The notes under the pieces are model-generated. The model saw only the letters and a program-made list of their open reading frames with translations. It was not told where the DNA came from and searched no databases. Shown here in pieces: positions 45,387 through 54,342 of a stretch of DNA of 64,000 nt. The DNA comes from Acidobacteriota bacterium (GTDB taxonomy: Bacteria; Acidobacteriota; UBA890; WLXD01). A program made the position numbers and the translations under genes. The stretch is taken from NCBI GenBank assembly GCA_012103255.1, contig WLXD01000004.1:248001-312000 (forward strand), given 5' to 3'. Every line of letters begins with the position of its first letter. The stretch's first letter is position 1.

Positions 45387-47036
45387 GTGCGAACCTTCTG
45401 GCGTTCACTTCTAGCCACGATCACGATCTTGACGATTGCTGGTGCGCCCGGCGCAAGCTCTGCGGCAGCGCAGGAACCTGCGATCGAGCCTGACGAAGTG
45501 TTCGAGCTCGAGCCGTGCTGCCAGGAAAAGACCCAGCATCTCGGATCCGGCCCGCGTGCCACGAGCTTCCGTGAAATCCCGGCGCCGCGGAGCGGTTTCG
45601 ACGGCGAGGCCATGGCTCGCCTTGCAGCGGAAGGGCGGCGGTTTGCGCCACGGGGACGCCGGTTGGATGTGCTCGGCGCCGAAGACGACGCCGCGCGTCT
45701 GCTCGCCCCGGGCGTGCGGAAGAAGTTTCGCGGCCTGAACATCCAGGACGGCGGTGGGTTCTCCCCGCCGGATACGGCCCTGGCGGTCGGCCCCGATCAC
45801 GTGTTGCAAGCTGTCAACGTGGCCGTTCGTCTAACGAACAAGTCGGGCAAGAACGCCATCGTACAAACCGGCCAGGAGCACTTCGGCGCAGAGTCGCTGT
45901 TCGACCCGAAGGTTCACTACGACCCTGAATCAGGCCGCTTCTTCATCGTGATGTTGAACGTCGACCTCGATCGTGAAACGTCCAGGACCTTCGTATCCGT
46001 GTCGCGCAGTTCAAGGCCGGCTTCGCTCACGGAGGCCGACTGGTGTTCGTATTCGTTCAACAACAAGAGAAAAGGCGCCTGGGGCGACTACCCGGGCCTC
46101 GGGGTTAGCGGCGAATGGGTAGCCGTCGGCACCAACAACTTCTCTTTCGCGGACTTCTCGCTCGAGAGCGCCTGGCTTTGGGTGATGGACAAGAGGGTGC
46201 TCGTCGACAACGCGAAGAAGTGCCCGAAGAACCGGGTGTCGGCGTTTCGAGTGCGGCAAAACAGCGATGGCGGCACCCCCTTCACACTGCAGCCCGCGCA
46301 GCATCTTGACCAGACGACTCCCGCCGTAGGGGACCTCTACGTCCTAGCGAGTGAGATGGCCGGGTTCTCGACGAGATACGGCCTGTGGGTAGTTTCTAGC
46401 AACAACAGCGGCGAGCCACGGCTACGAGCGAGCATGGTCGAAGGGTCACGCTACTCCGTACCGCCGGCGGCTGAGCAGAAGAAGAGTGAAACGCAACTCC
46501 ACACACTCGGGCACCGACTCATGCAGCAGGTCGTGGTGCGCGAAGGCGCGATCTGGCTCGCGCACGCCTCAGGCTGTGTTCTGGACGGGAGCGATGACAT
46601 GTTCGCCTGCGTACGGGTGGAGCGTTTCCCGCAGGGCGCGTCGAAATCCGACTTCTCTGATCTCGTGGGTGCAGGTGCCCGATTCCTGTGGGTGCCTGGC
46701 ATTGCTGTTGCCAACAACGGCGACGTGATCCTGACGTTCCAGATGAGCAGCGCCAGGCACTTCCTCAGCGTCGGCGTTGCCGGCCTACGTGGCGGAGCGC
46801 AGCGCTTCGGCGCGATCCTCCCGCTGATTGACGAGTTCGACAGCGTCAAGACGACCTTCAAGGGCAAGTGCCCGCTCGAGCCCGTCCACGCCCTCCTGCC
46901 CATCGCGCGCACGGGCGACTACATCGGCGCCGCGCAGGACCCGGAAACGGACGCGATCTGGATCTCCGGCGAATTTGCCGCGAGACTTGCCGGCGACTGT
47001 GGCTGGAAGACGTCGATCGCCCAGGTGCGCTACTAG
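45387..47036 (+). CDS. Secreted protein of unknown function
   Basis: This 549-residue protein starts with GTG and has a signal peptide (LLATITILTIAGAPGASSAAAQ). A vicinal Cys pair lies in ELEPCCQEKTQH, and the rest is a propeller-like body with FSPPDTALAVGPDHVLQAVN, ESLFDPKVHYDPESGRFFIV and WGDYPGLGVSGEWVAVG. I do not recognise a named family. Similar sequence patterns occur in secreted beta-propeller proteins. It stands alone on its strand, 91 bases before the amidohydrolase gene. Confidence 0.6.
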   Translation: MRTFWRSLLATITILTIAGAPGASSAAAQEPAIEPDEVFELEPCCQEKTQHLGSGPRATSFREIPAPRSGFDGEAMARLAAEGRRFAPRGRRLDVLGAEDDAARLLAPGVRKKFRGLNIQDGGGFSPPDTALAVGPDHVLQAVNVAVRLTNKSGKNAIVQTGQEHFGAESLFDPKVHYDPESGRFFIVMLNVDLDRETSRTFVSVSRSSRPASLTEADWCSYSFNNKRKGAWGDYPGLGVSGEWVAVGTNNFSFADFSLESAWLWVMDKRVLVDNAKKCPKNRVSAFRVRQNSDGGTPFTLQPAQHLDQTTPAVGDLYVLASEMAGFSTRYGLWVVSSNNSGEPRLRASMVEGSRYSVPPAAEQKKSETQLHTLGHRLMQQVVVREGAIWLAHASGCVLDGSDDMFACVRVERFPQGASKSDFSDLVGAGARFLWVPGIAVANNGDVILTFQMSSARHFLSVGVAGLRGGAQRFGAILPLIDEFDSVKTTFKGKCPLEPVHALLPIARTGDYIGAAQDPETDAIWISGEFAARLAGDCGWKTSIAQVRY

Positions 47037-47127
47037 CGCGCGAGCGGCCGCGCGTCTCCTGTCGAGCACTCGGAAAGCGACTATGCTTCCGCCCTGCCAT
47101 TCCCGCGAATGCCAATCGGAGGCTTCT

Positions 47128-48840
47128 ATGATGCGATCTCGCCGCCCCCTTCGCACGACCCTGCTGACACTGATTGCTGTCGCGGCGGTCCTGGCCACCG
47201 GGGCTTACAGCCCGATTTTCGCGCAGGAGCCGATCACCGACTTCAGGCGCCCGCCGGTGCAAACCCGACAGTTCGGCGACATGGCCGAGGGGCCGTACAA
47301 CAGCCTGGTGATCCAGAACGCCAACGTACTTCCTGGTCACGGCGGGCCGTCGGTAGGGATTTACGACATCCGGATCGAGGGCAACGAGATCACGCAGATG
47401 CGGCGCTTCGATCCCTACACTCCGGAGGAGGAGTGGGAACACCTCACGGGTGACCGGGTCATCGATGCTCGCGGCATGTACGTGATGCCGGGCATGATCA
47501 ACCTCCACCTGCACCTGCGCACGGAGCCGCTGCCACTCGACTACGTGTACTACCTGCAGTTGGCCACCGGTGTGACCACCGTCGGTCCCGCGCCGGATCG
47601 GGGGCTCGACGAGGCGATGACCGACGCCGGCCGCACGGCGCGCAATGAGATGCTCGCACCGCGCCAGTACCCCCTGTGGGGCTGGGGATCCGGCCTCAGC
47701 GGTTACAGCCGCGCGCAGCTCGAAGATCCCGCGATGGCGACCGAAATTGCCGAGGCGATGGTCGCAGCCGGCGGCAAGCAGTTCTACCTGAACGGTCTCT
47801 GCTGGAACCGTGAACTGTTCGGCGCCGCAGCGCGCGCAATCGACGCAGCCGGCGGCATCACAGCGGTGCACGTACAGCCCAACTCGCTCGCCGAGGTCAA
47901 CGCCGTCATCGCCGCCGAGGAAGGCGTGACGATGATCGTCCACCACTATGGCTACGCCGAGTCGGCACTGGATCGCACCGTGCCGGACTACCCGCGCGAC
48001 TACGACTACTTCGACGAGAACGAGCGCTTCCGCCAGGCCGGCAAGGTGTGGGAAGAGGTCGGCCGCAACCCAGAGACCAAGAAGCGGCTGCTCGGCGAGA
48101 TCGTCGACCGGCTGGTGAAGTCAGGTGTCGTGATGCAGCCCAATCGCGCCACCTACGAGGCCAACCGCAACGTGCTCGCCGCCATGGGCTGGCCGTGGCA
48201 CGAGAAGTACACCCACCAGGCGATGTGGGACATGCACCTGCCGAACCCACGCAGCCACGCGGTGTTCCACTACGACTGGACCTCGGACGACGAGTACTAC
48301 TGGTCGTACATGTACAACCTCTGGGGTGAGCTCATCTACGAGTTCAACAACCGGGGCGGTACGGTGGTGTTCGGGACCGACGACAACTACCAGTGGTCGA
48401 CTGGCGGCTTCGGTAACGTCCGCGAGCTTCAGCTCATGCGCGAAACCGGCATGCATGCGCTCGAGGTCCTCGAGACAGCCAACTGGAACTCCGCCAAGCT
48501 TCTCGGCGTGGGCGATCGCCTCGGCCTCGTCCGTGAGGGCTACCTGGCCGATCTGCTCATCGTCGACGGCAACCCGGCCGAGAACCTGAAGTACCTCTAC
48601 CCGTTCGGCGACATCAAGAAGCGCGAGGACCACTCCATGTACCGCACGCGCGGCATCGTCTACACGATCAAGGACGGCGTGGTGGTGGACAACGCGAAGG
48701 TCATGGAAGAGGTCGCGCGCATGGTGGCCGAGTCGAAAGCGAATGCGGCCCCCGACATCGTCAATACGCCGTTCCTTCCCGTCCCCGAATGGATGGCGCA
48801 TCCGCCCGGCGAAGGCCAGGGCGACGGCGGCCAGAACTGA
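47128..48840 (+). CDS. Secreted amidohydrolase-family protein
   Basis: This is about 570 residues with a signal peptide (TLLTLIAVAAVLATGAYSPIFAQ). Amidohydrolase features are present: LVIQNANVLPG-type opening, MYVMPGMINLHLHLRTE with the HxH metal pair, ITAVHVQPNS and VTMIVHHYGYAE in later strands, FGTDDNYQW for the catalytic Asp region and a closing EGYLADLLIVDGNPAENL. The family hydrolyses amides or cyclic amides with metal. Export suggests a role on external substrates. GGAGG lies 5 bases before the ATG at 47128. Confidence 0.85.
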   Translation: MMRSRRPLRTTLLTLIAVAAVLATGAYSPIFAQEPITDFRRPPVQTRQFGDMAEGPYNSLVIQNANVLPGHGGPSVGIYDIRIEGNEITQMRRFDPYTPEEEWEHLTGDRVIDARGMYVMPGMINLHLHLRTEPLPLDYVYYLQLATGVTTVGPAPDRGLDEAMTDAGRTARNEMLAPRQYPLWGWGSGLSGYSRAQLEDPAMATEIAEAMVAAGGKQFYLNGLCWNRELFGAAARAIDAAGGITAVHVQPNSLAEVNAVIAAEEGVTMIVHHYGYAESALDRTVPDYPRDYDYFDENERFRQAGKVWEEVGRNPETKKRLLGEIVDRLVKSGVVMQPNRATYEANRNVLAAMGWPWHEKYTHQAMWDMHLPNPRSHAVFHYDWTSDDEYYWSYMYNLWGELIYEFNNRGGTVVFGTDDNYQWSTGGFGNVRELQLMRETGMHALEVLETANWNSAKLLGVGDRLGLVREGYLADLLIVDGNPAENLKYLYPFGDIKKREDHSMYRTRGIVYTIKDGVVVDNAKVMEEVARMVAESKANAAPDIVNTPFLPVPEWMAHPPGEGQGDGGQN

Positions 48841-48866
48841 ACCCCAGAAGACCAGGAGTTGACCCG

Positions 48867-50390
48867 ATGACCGCACCATATCGCGCCCGAATCGCCTTGG
48901 CGCTCGCTGTTGTAGTCGCCGCCGGCACGGTGGCGGGTACGGCGTACGCCCAGGACACCATGATGCCGGAGTTGGCCGCCCGGACGTTCCCGGTCGACAC
49001 CAAGACGATCAGCGAGCACGAGATTACCGTCGGCGGAGTGACCTTCCCGTACACCGCCGAGGTAGGCATGCAGCCGGTCTGGGACGACGAGGGCAAAGTC
49101 GTCGCGTCGCTGTTCTATACGTACTACCAGCGCACCGACGTTGACGATCGGTCGGAGCGCCCCCTGATGGTGTCGTTCAACGGCGGCCCCGGCTCGGCCT
49201 CGTTGTGGATGCACATCGGCTACACCGGCCCGCGGAAACTCCGCATCGACGATGAGGGCTTTCCGGTGCAGCCGTACGGCATGGATGACAACAACGAGAC
49301 GATCCTGGATGTAGCCGACATCGTCTTCGTGAATCCGGTGAACGTGGGCTTCTCGCGCATCGTTGGCGATGCCGACCGCACGCAGTTCTTCGGCGTGAAC
49401 GAGGACATCGCGTACCTGGCGGAGTGGATCGGCACCTTCGTGTCGCGCCACGATCGCTGGGCCTCGCCGAAGTACCTGATCGGCGAGAGCTACGGCACGA
49501 CCCGCGTATCCGGCCTCGCCGGCGCTCTGCAGGGTCGCCAGTGGATGTTCCTCAACGGCGTGATCCTGGTATCGCCCACGGGCCTGGGCATCGACCGGGC
49601 AGGCCCGGTGCGCGCCGCGCTGTCCTTGCCCAACTACACCGCCACCGCCTGGTATCACGGCCAGCTCGAACCCTCGCTGCAGAACCGTGACCTGGAGGAG
49701 ATTCTCCCCGAGGTCGAGGAATTCACCATCGAGGAGTACCTGCCGGCGCTCGCGCATGGCGGCCACCTGCCCGAGGCGCGCCGCAACGCGATCGCCGAGT
49801 CCGTAGCTCGCTGGGCCGGCGTCTCCACCGATTGGGTGCTCGACCACAACCTGACGCCGAGTGTGGGTGAGTTCCGCAAGGAACTGATGCGCGACGAGGG
49901 CCTCACCGTGGGCCGGCTCGACGCCCGCTATCGCGGCCGCGACCGCGAAGACGCCGGGATGGGCTACGACTACGACCCGGCCATGGCCGCCTGGAACCAC
50001 GCGTTCTCGCCGGCGGTCAACATCTACTTCCGCGAGGAGCTCGGCTGGGAAACCGACCTGCAGTACTACCTGTTTGGCCCGGTGCGCCCCTGGAACCGCA
50101 ATGGTGACAACACCGGTGAGCAACTGCGGCAGGCGATGGCCTCGAACCCGTATCTGCACGTAATGGTGCAGGCCGGCTACTACGACGGCGGCACGGACTA
50201 CTTCTCGTCGAAGTACACCCTATGGAACATGGATCCGTCCGGACGTCTGCTCGACCGCACCTGGTGGAAGGGTTATCGCAGTGGCCACATGATGTACCTG
50301 CGCGCCGAGGACCTCATCACCTCGAACCAGGACATCCGCGACTTCGTGAACTGGTCGCTGGAAGCCCTGGAAGAGTCGGCCCAGCACTGA
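48867..50390 (+). CDS. Secreted S10 serine carboxypeptidase
   Basis: This is about 507 residues with a signal peptide (LALAVVVAAGTVAGTAYAQ). S10 motifs are clear: NGGPGSASLWMH for the oxyanion region, YLIGESYGTTR with the nucleophile Ser, an Asp region at AGYYDGGTDYF and the His in YRSGHMMYL. It removes C-terminal residues from peptides. It starts 26 bases after the amidohydrolase (AGGAG upstream), so the pair is probably an operon. With the S9 peptidase it suggests peptide scavenging. Confidence 0.9.
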   Translation: MTAPYRARIALALAVVVAAGTVAGTAYAQDTMMPELAARTFPVDTKTISEHEITVGGVTFPYTAEVGMQPVWDDEGKVVASLFYTYYQRTDVDDRSERPLMVSFNGGPGSASLWMHIGYTGPRKLRIDDEGFPVQPYGMDDNNETILDVADIVFVNPVNVGFSRIVGDADRTQFFGVNEDIAYLAEWIGTFVSRHDRWASPKYLIGESYGTTRVSGLAGALQGRQWMFLNGVILVSPTGLGIDRAGPVRAALSLPNYTATAWYHGQLEPSLQNRDLEEILPEVEEFTIEEYLPALAHGGHLPEARRNAIAESVARWAGVSTDWVLDHNLTPSVGEFRKELMRDEGLTVGRLDARYRGRDREDAGMGYDYDPAMAAWNHAFSPAVNIYFREELGWETDLQYYLFGPVRPWNRNGDNTGEQLRQAMASNPYLHVMVQAGYYDGGTDYFSSKYTLWNMDPSGRLLDRTWWKGYRSGHMMYLRAEDLITSNQDIRDFVNWSLEALEESAQH

Positions 50391-50394
50391 GCCA

Positions 50395-50438
50395 GGCCTG
50401 GGCGCCGCGGACCTTCCCGGGGTTGGCGGCGCTAGGCC
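50395..50438. terminator. Hairpin between convergent genes
   Basis: GGCCT at 50395-50399 pairs with AGGCC at 50434-50438, and GCGCCGC at 50402-50408 pairs with GCGGCGC at 50426-50432, with a small internal bulge. The stem lies between the S10 stop and the YceH stop on opposite strands, where a bidirectional terminator would be expected. No T-tract follows, so it is only a candidate. Confidence 0.4.
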
Positions 50439-50450
50439 AGATCGCGTGCG

Positions 50451-51113
50451 CTAGTCGAAGAGTTCTGGCTTCTTGATCGCGGCCTGGAGTTCCTGAACCT
50501 GCTGTTCAAGGAGCTCCAGCCGCTTGACCACGAGGTCCGGGTCGAACGCTCGCGGCGGTGGTGCCGCTGCTGGCGCGCTCGCCGCGCTGCCTGTACCACT
50601 AGGTTCGGACGCCGCGCCACCGACGCGGTGCATCCAACGCGGTTCCTTCTGTCCGGGCTCACGCTCGAGCAACTCGACGATGGGAGACGGTGGGCCGGCC
50701 AACTCTGCGAGAGCACTCTCGGCAGCGGAACTCGACGCGAAGTCGTGAAGCCGGCTGGTTCGGTTCCGCACCTCGCCGGCCGTCTGCGCGCCCCGCAGCA
50801 ACAGCACCGTGAGCACGGCCTTCCCCGCCGGATCCAAACGCCACTCGCGATCGGCGCGCTGACGCCATCGCGTTGCGCGGCCTGAGTCGTCGCGTCGCGC
50901 CAGGTTGTCCGCCGCGAGCCGCTGCAAGGCCTGCGCGACGTCGCGGTCGGAAAGCGTCAGCACCGGGTCGCGATTGCTGCGCTGATTGCAGGCCGCCACC
51001 AACGCGTTGAGCGTGAGCGGATAGTACTCGGGCGTCGCCTGTTCCTTCTCGAACAGGCAGCCGATTACCCGGATTTCGTGGGCATCCAGTGGTCGTTCCA
51101 CGCGTTGCAACAT
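50451..51113 (-). CDS. yceH: YceH/DUF480 winged-helix protein
   Basis: This is about 220 residues from ATG 51113, with the DUF480 hallmark segments LDAHEIRVIGCLFEKEQATP, YYPLTLNALVAACNQRSNRDPV and VLTVLLLRGAQTAGEVRNRT. They form two winged-helix domains. A Pro/Ala-rich linker and a C-terminal coiled coil (KRLELLEQQVQELQAAIKK) follow. The function is unknown but the family is well conserved in Gram-negative bacteria. It lies 43 bases downstream of the ADOP permease on the same strand. Confidence 0.9.
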   Translation of the reverse strand: MLQRVERPLDAHEIRVIGCLFEKEQATPEYYPLTLNALVAACNQRSNRDPVLTLSDRDVAQALQRLAADNLARRDDSGRATRWRQRADREWRLDPAGKAVLTVLLLRGAQTAGEVRNRTSRLHDFASSSAAESALAELAGPPSPIVELLEREPGQKEPRWMHRVGGAASEPSGTGSAASAPAAAPPPRAFDPDLVVKRLELLEQQVQELQAAIKKPELFD

Positions 51114-51155
51114 TCCGCCAGCGTACAGCACCGAGCCCGCAGCTTCGCGTCTACT

Positions 51156-53861
51156 TCAATCGGACCTCAGAGCATCCACCGGATCGGCCCGGAGCGCTCG
51201 ACCGAGGCACAGTAGGCCGGCCGCGCATGCGGTGAGCAGTAGTACGACAGGAGCCGCCGCGAAGCTCACGGGGTCCAGTGGCGTAGTGGCAAACAACTGC
51301 CCCCGTATCGCGAACGCCGCCGGAGTGGCCACCGCGATGCCCACGAGCGTACCGATCCCCGCGGGCCCGACGGCTGCCCAGAGGACGTTTCGAGCCAGCG
51401 CGCCCGACGGTGCCCCCAAAGCCCGGCGAATGCCGTACTCACGAAGCCGAGTGGCAACCACCCTCGAAACCAACGCGTGCGATGCCATCGCAGCGAGCAA
51501 CAGACCCATGGCGCCGAACATCGCGAGCAGGATCATGGCGAAACGCGCCGATGCGGTGAATCGACCCACGAGGCTCGACAGAGAGGTCACCTCACGGAGA
51601 CCAACTCCGGAATCGACTGCCATGATCGCCGACCGTACGGCAGCAGCCGCATCCGGCCGGCTCGCGTCAATCCGCACGGCGGCGACGAGGCCTGCGCTCG
51701 TGAACTGATCCAGAGGCATATAGATCGCGGGCTCATGCTCGGCCTGCGGTCCGAGATATCGCACATTGCCAATCACTCCAACGATTTCCCGTGTCGCACC
51801 GGCAAAGCCTTCGCCATACATCCGTTCCAGCGACGGCAGAAAGATCTGTCGCCCAACCGCGTCAGAGTTGAAGTAGAGGGCCGCGGCCGCCTCATTCACC
51901 ACCGCCACGGGTGCGCCATTCACGCCGTCCGTCGCGGAGAAGCCACGGCCATCGAGCACGGGCGTGCGAATCAGTTCCAGATACCCCACACCGACCCTCC
52001 GCAACGAGGCCCACGTCGGGTCATCGTCCGGCCCACGGGTCTCGCCCAGGATCCGAAACCCGTCCACCCAGTTGCGCTGCACGGGGCTGTCGGACGCCAG
52101 ACCGGCAGCAGTGACGCCAGGAATCTCGAGCAACGATTCCCGAACGACGCGCATGAACTCGACGATCGACTCTTGGTCGTCGCCGACACTCGTCGGAACG
52201 TTCATCGATGCGGTGAGCACCCCGTCTGAATCGAAGCCAAGATCCACTGCGTTCAGTTCCATGAAGCTGCGCACGAGGAGACCGGCGACGACAAGCAGTA
52301 CGACGGCCATGCTTGCCTGGGCTCCGACCATGAACGCCTGCAGCGTGCGCCGAGTCCGCCCGACCCCCGCCCCCGGTGCGGACTGGCGGAGCGCACCGGT
52401 CAAACTCGACCTCGCAGCAAACACGGCTGGCAACGAGCCGGCCAGCAGAGAAACGAGGAGCACCAGCACCGTACTGACACCGAGTACCTGCCAATCCACG
52501 ACTGCGTTATGCATCCGGGGGATGGACGTCGGGATCGCCCCCCGCAGTGCATCGAGAAGCCGCGGCGCCAGAAGTACTCCGAGACCGCCGCCCACCGCCG
52601 CAAGAATCGCGGTTTCGACGAAGAGCTGCACTAGGCGCGAGCGTCCGGCGCCCAAAGCTGCGCGCAACGCGAGCTCCGCTTGCCGGGATTCCGCACGCAC
52701 GAGGAGAAGGGCAGCCACATTCGCGCCACCGATCGCAAGAACCACCGCGACGGTAAGCAGCAGGAGCACGAGCGACTGTTCTACGGCGCCGACCACTTCA
52801 GAGCGGAAGGACGTGAGCACCAATCCCTCGCCGGCGTTCATCGGGTCACGCTCGCCGAGGTTCGCACCCAGCGTCGCCACTGCGGCTTGCGCAGCCTCAA
52901 AGCTCGTCGAGTCATCGAGTCTGCCAACGACGCCGAGCAGGTGGCTCCGTCGATTCTGGTAGAACGCCTCGCTGAAACGCTCGGGGATCCAGAAGTCAGG
53001 ACCGTCCGGATCGATGGTGACCTCCGCGCCGATCGAGGCTCCGGCGGGATAGACCCCGGAAGGCATCACGCCTACGACCTCGCGCGGCGTGTCATTCAAG
53101 ATCAGAACCCGGCCGATGATCCCGGCGTCGCGCCCCAGACGCGTCGACCAGAACCGCTCGCCGAGCATGACGACTGATGGGCCGCCGGTCGACGTCTCGA
53201 GCGAGTTGAACGGGCGTCCGACTATCGGCTGCCTGGCCAGCGACTCGAAGTATCCATCGGTCACGCGAGTTCCGGTGAGCACAATCGCGTCACCGTCCTC
53301 GGGATGGAACGTTGCGCTGGAGCGCCGAAACGAACCCAGCGACTCAAGTACGCCGAGTTCGCGAGCATCCAGAAGATTTCCAGGTGTCATCCGCGCCCGA
53401 CTCAGGTCCGACTGCACGAGCCACAGCCCAACGACGCGGTCGGGCTCGGGATACTCGAGGTCCTCGATCAGTACGGTATGGACCACGCTGTAGATCGTCG
53501 TGGTCGCACCGATGGAAAGCGCCAGCACGGCGATGATCGTGCACGTAAGCAGCGGTGATCGCGGCAGGGCGCGCAGCGCCGTTCGAGCGTCGGCAAGCAG
53601 AGTATTCACGGGTCGGTCCGCTTGATCGGGGATTGGGACAACGGTTCGGTCAAGGGCGAGACGGCCTGGATAGCCGGCGATCTGTCGCCAGGTGTAGGGC
53701 GCGCGGCCGCGAACTCCGTGTTCCTTCAGTCGGACCCTGCGGAGTTCGATGATCTCGGCTTCGACCTCCTCGATCTCATCGAGGGTGCGCCAGATCCGCA
53801 GAATCGATCGCAGGCACAGGCGGTAGACGAGAGGCAACGTGGCCTCGTGGTCCACTCTCAT
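51156..53861 (-). CDS. ADOP-type ABC transporter permease (third copy)
   Basis: This is about 901 residues. It begins with a prefix segment (LVYRLCLRSILRIWRTLDEI), then the first membrane unit at LSIGATTTIYSVVHTVL. It has large PCD domains and FtsX units around RAESRQAELALRAALGAGRS and ATRLREYGIRRALGAPSG. The ATG at 53861 overlaps the PadR stop by 4 bases (ATGA), the normal PadR-ADOP arrangement that the copy at 5582 should also have. No ATPase is adjacent. Confidence 0.85.
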   Translation of the reverse strand: MRVDHEATLPLVYRLCLRSILRIWRTLDEIEEVEAEIIELRRVRLKEHGVRGRAPYTWRQIAGYPGRLALDRTVVPIPDQADRPVNTLLADARTALRALPRSPLLTCTIIAVLALSIGATTTIYSVVHTVLIEDLEYPEPDRVVGLWLVQSDLSRARMTPGNLLDARELGVLESLGSFRRSSATFHPEDGDAIVLTGTRVTDGYFESLARQPIVGRPFNSLETSTGGPSVVMLGERFWSTRLGRDAGIIGRVLILNDTPREVVGVMPSGVYPAGASIGAEVTIDPDGPDFWIPERFSEAFYQNRRSHLLGVVGRLDDSTSFEAAQAAVATLGANLGERDPMNAGEGLVLTSFRSEVVGAVEQSLVLLLLTVAVVLAIGGANVAALLLVRAESRQAELALRAALGAGRSRLVQLFVETAILAAVGGGLGVLLAPRLLDALRGAIPTSIPRMHNAVVDWQVLGVSTVLVLLVSLLAGSLPAVFAARSSLTGALRQSAPGAGVGRTRRTLQAFMVGAQASMAVVLLVVAGLLVRSFMELNAVDLGFDSDGVLTASMNVPTSVGDDQESIVEFMRVVRESLLEIPGVTAAGLASDSPVQRNWVDGFRILGETRGPDDDPTWASLRRVGVGYLELIRTPVLDGRGFSATDGVNGAPVAVVNEAAAALYFNSDAVGRQIFLPSLERMYGEGFAGATREIVGVIGNVRYLGPQAEHEPAIYMPLDQFTSAGLVAAVRIDASRPDAAAAVRSAIMAVDSGVGLREVTSLSSLVGRFTASARFAMILLAMFGAMGLLLAAMASHALVSRVVATRLREYGIRRALGAPSGALARNVLWAAVGPAGIGTLVGIAVATPAAFAIRGQLFATTPLDPVSFAAAPVVLLLTACAAGLLCLGRALRADPVDALRSD

Positions 53862-54184
53862 CGGCTTTCGGGCAAGGTGAGGCCCTGCCAAAGCTGGTCG
53901 AGTGTCGCCCGAGCCTCGCGCAGGGCATCCGCTCCCGACGCGGTCAGCTCGAAGATCCTGCGGGGCCGTCCGACCCGGCCGCCCTCGGTATCTCTCGCGG
54001 AGGTCAGGTAGCCGCGCTTCTCGAGGCGGCGCAAGGTCACGAAGACTGCCGCGGAAGCGACTTCGCGGCCGGTTCGACGCTGGAGTTCGAGCACGATCGG
54101 GGCCGAATACGTTTCACCGTCGAGCCGTGCAACAGCCAGGAGCACCTGATGCTCGAAGCCGCCGAGAACGTCAGGTTGCCTCAT
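53858..54184 (-). CDS. PadR family transcriptional regulator
   Basis: This is an intact 108-residue PadR: GFEHQVLLAVARLDGETYSA, AAVFVTLRRLEKRGYLTSA for the recognition helix and turn, and GRPRRIFELTASGADAL for the wing. A C-terminal helix follows. It overlaps the ADOP permease start and probably represses the pair. A near-perfect palindrome lies about 27 bases upstream of its ATG. Confidence 0.9.
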   Translation of the reverse strand: MRQPDVLGGFEHQVLLAVARLDGETYSAPIVLELQRRTGREVASAAVFVTLRRLEKRGYLTSARDTEGGRVGRPRRIFELTASGADALREARATLDQLWQGLTLPESR

Positions 54185-54210
54185 ATGGAACTCGCTCAGG
54201 AATGTTTTAA

Positions 54211-54227
54211 ATACAGTGTCACTATAT
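54211..54227. promoter_or_regulatory. Imperfect 17-base palindrome, candidate PadR operator
   Basis: ATACAGTG-T-CACTATAT is symmetric except for one mismatched pair and lies in an AT-rich patch upstream of PadR-ADOP. On the minus strand it reads ATATAGTG, the same half-site found at 237-244 in front of the first PadR operon. PadR autoregulation is inferred from position. Confidence 0.5.
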
Positions 54228-54342
54228 TAGCTAGGCGTCGACGCACACACAACTCCGGGCCTTTCGCACGCCGGACGACCGGCCGGGCCGACCTGCGCTC
54301 GCTGGTACGATGCGGGCTCACATTCAGGCTTGGGGGACGAGG

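Noticed and set aside
48660-50159. 499-codon minus-strand frame opposite the S10 peptidase
   Set aside because: The plus strand carries the complete S10 motifs; the antisense frame has no recognisable domain.
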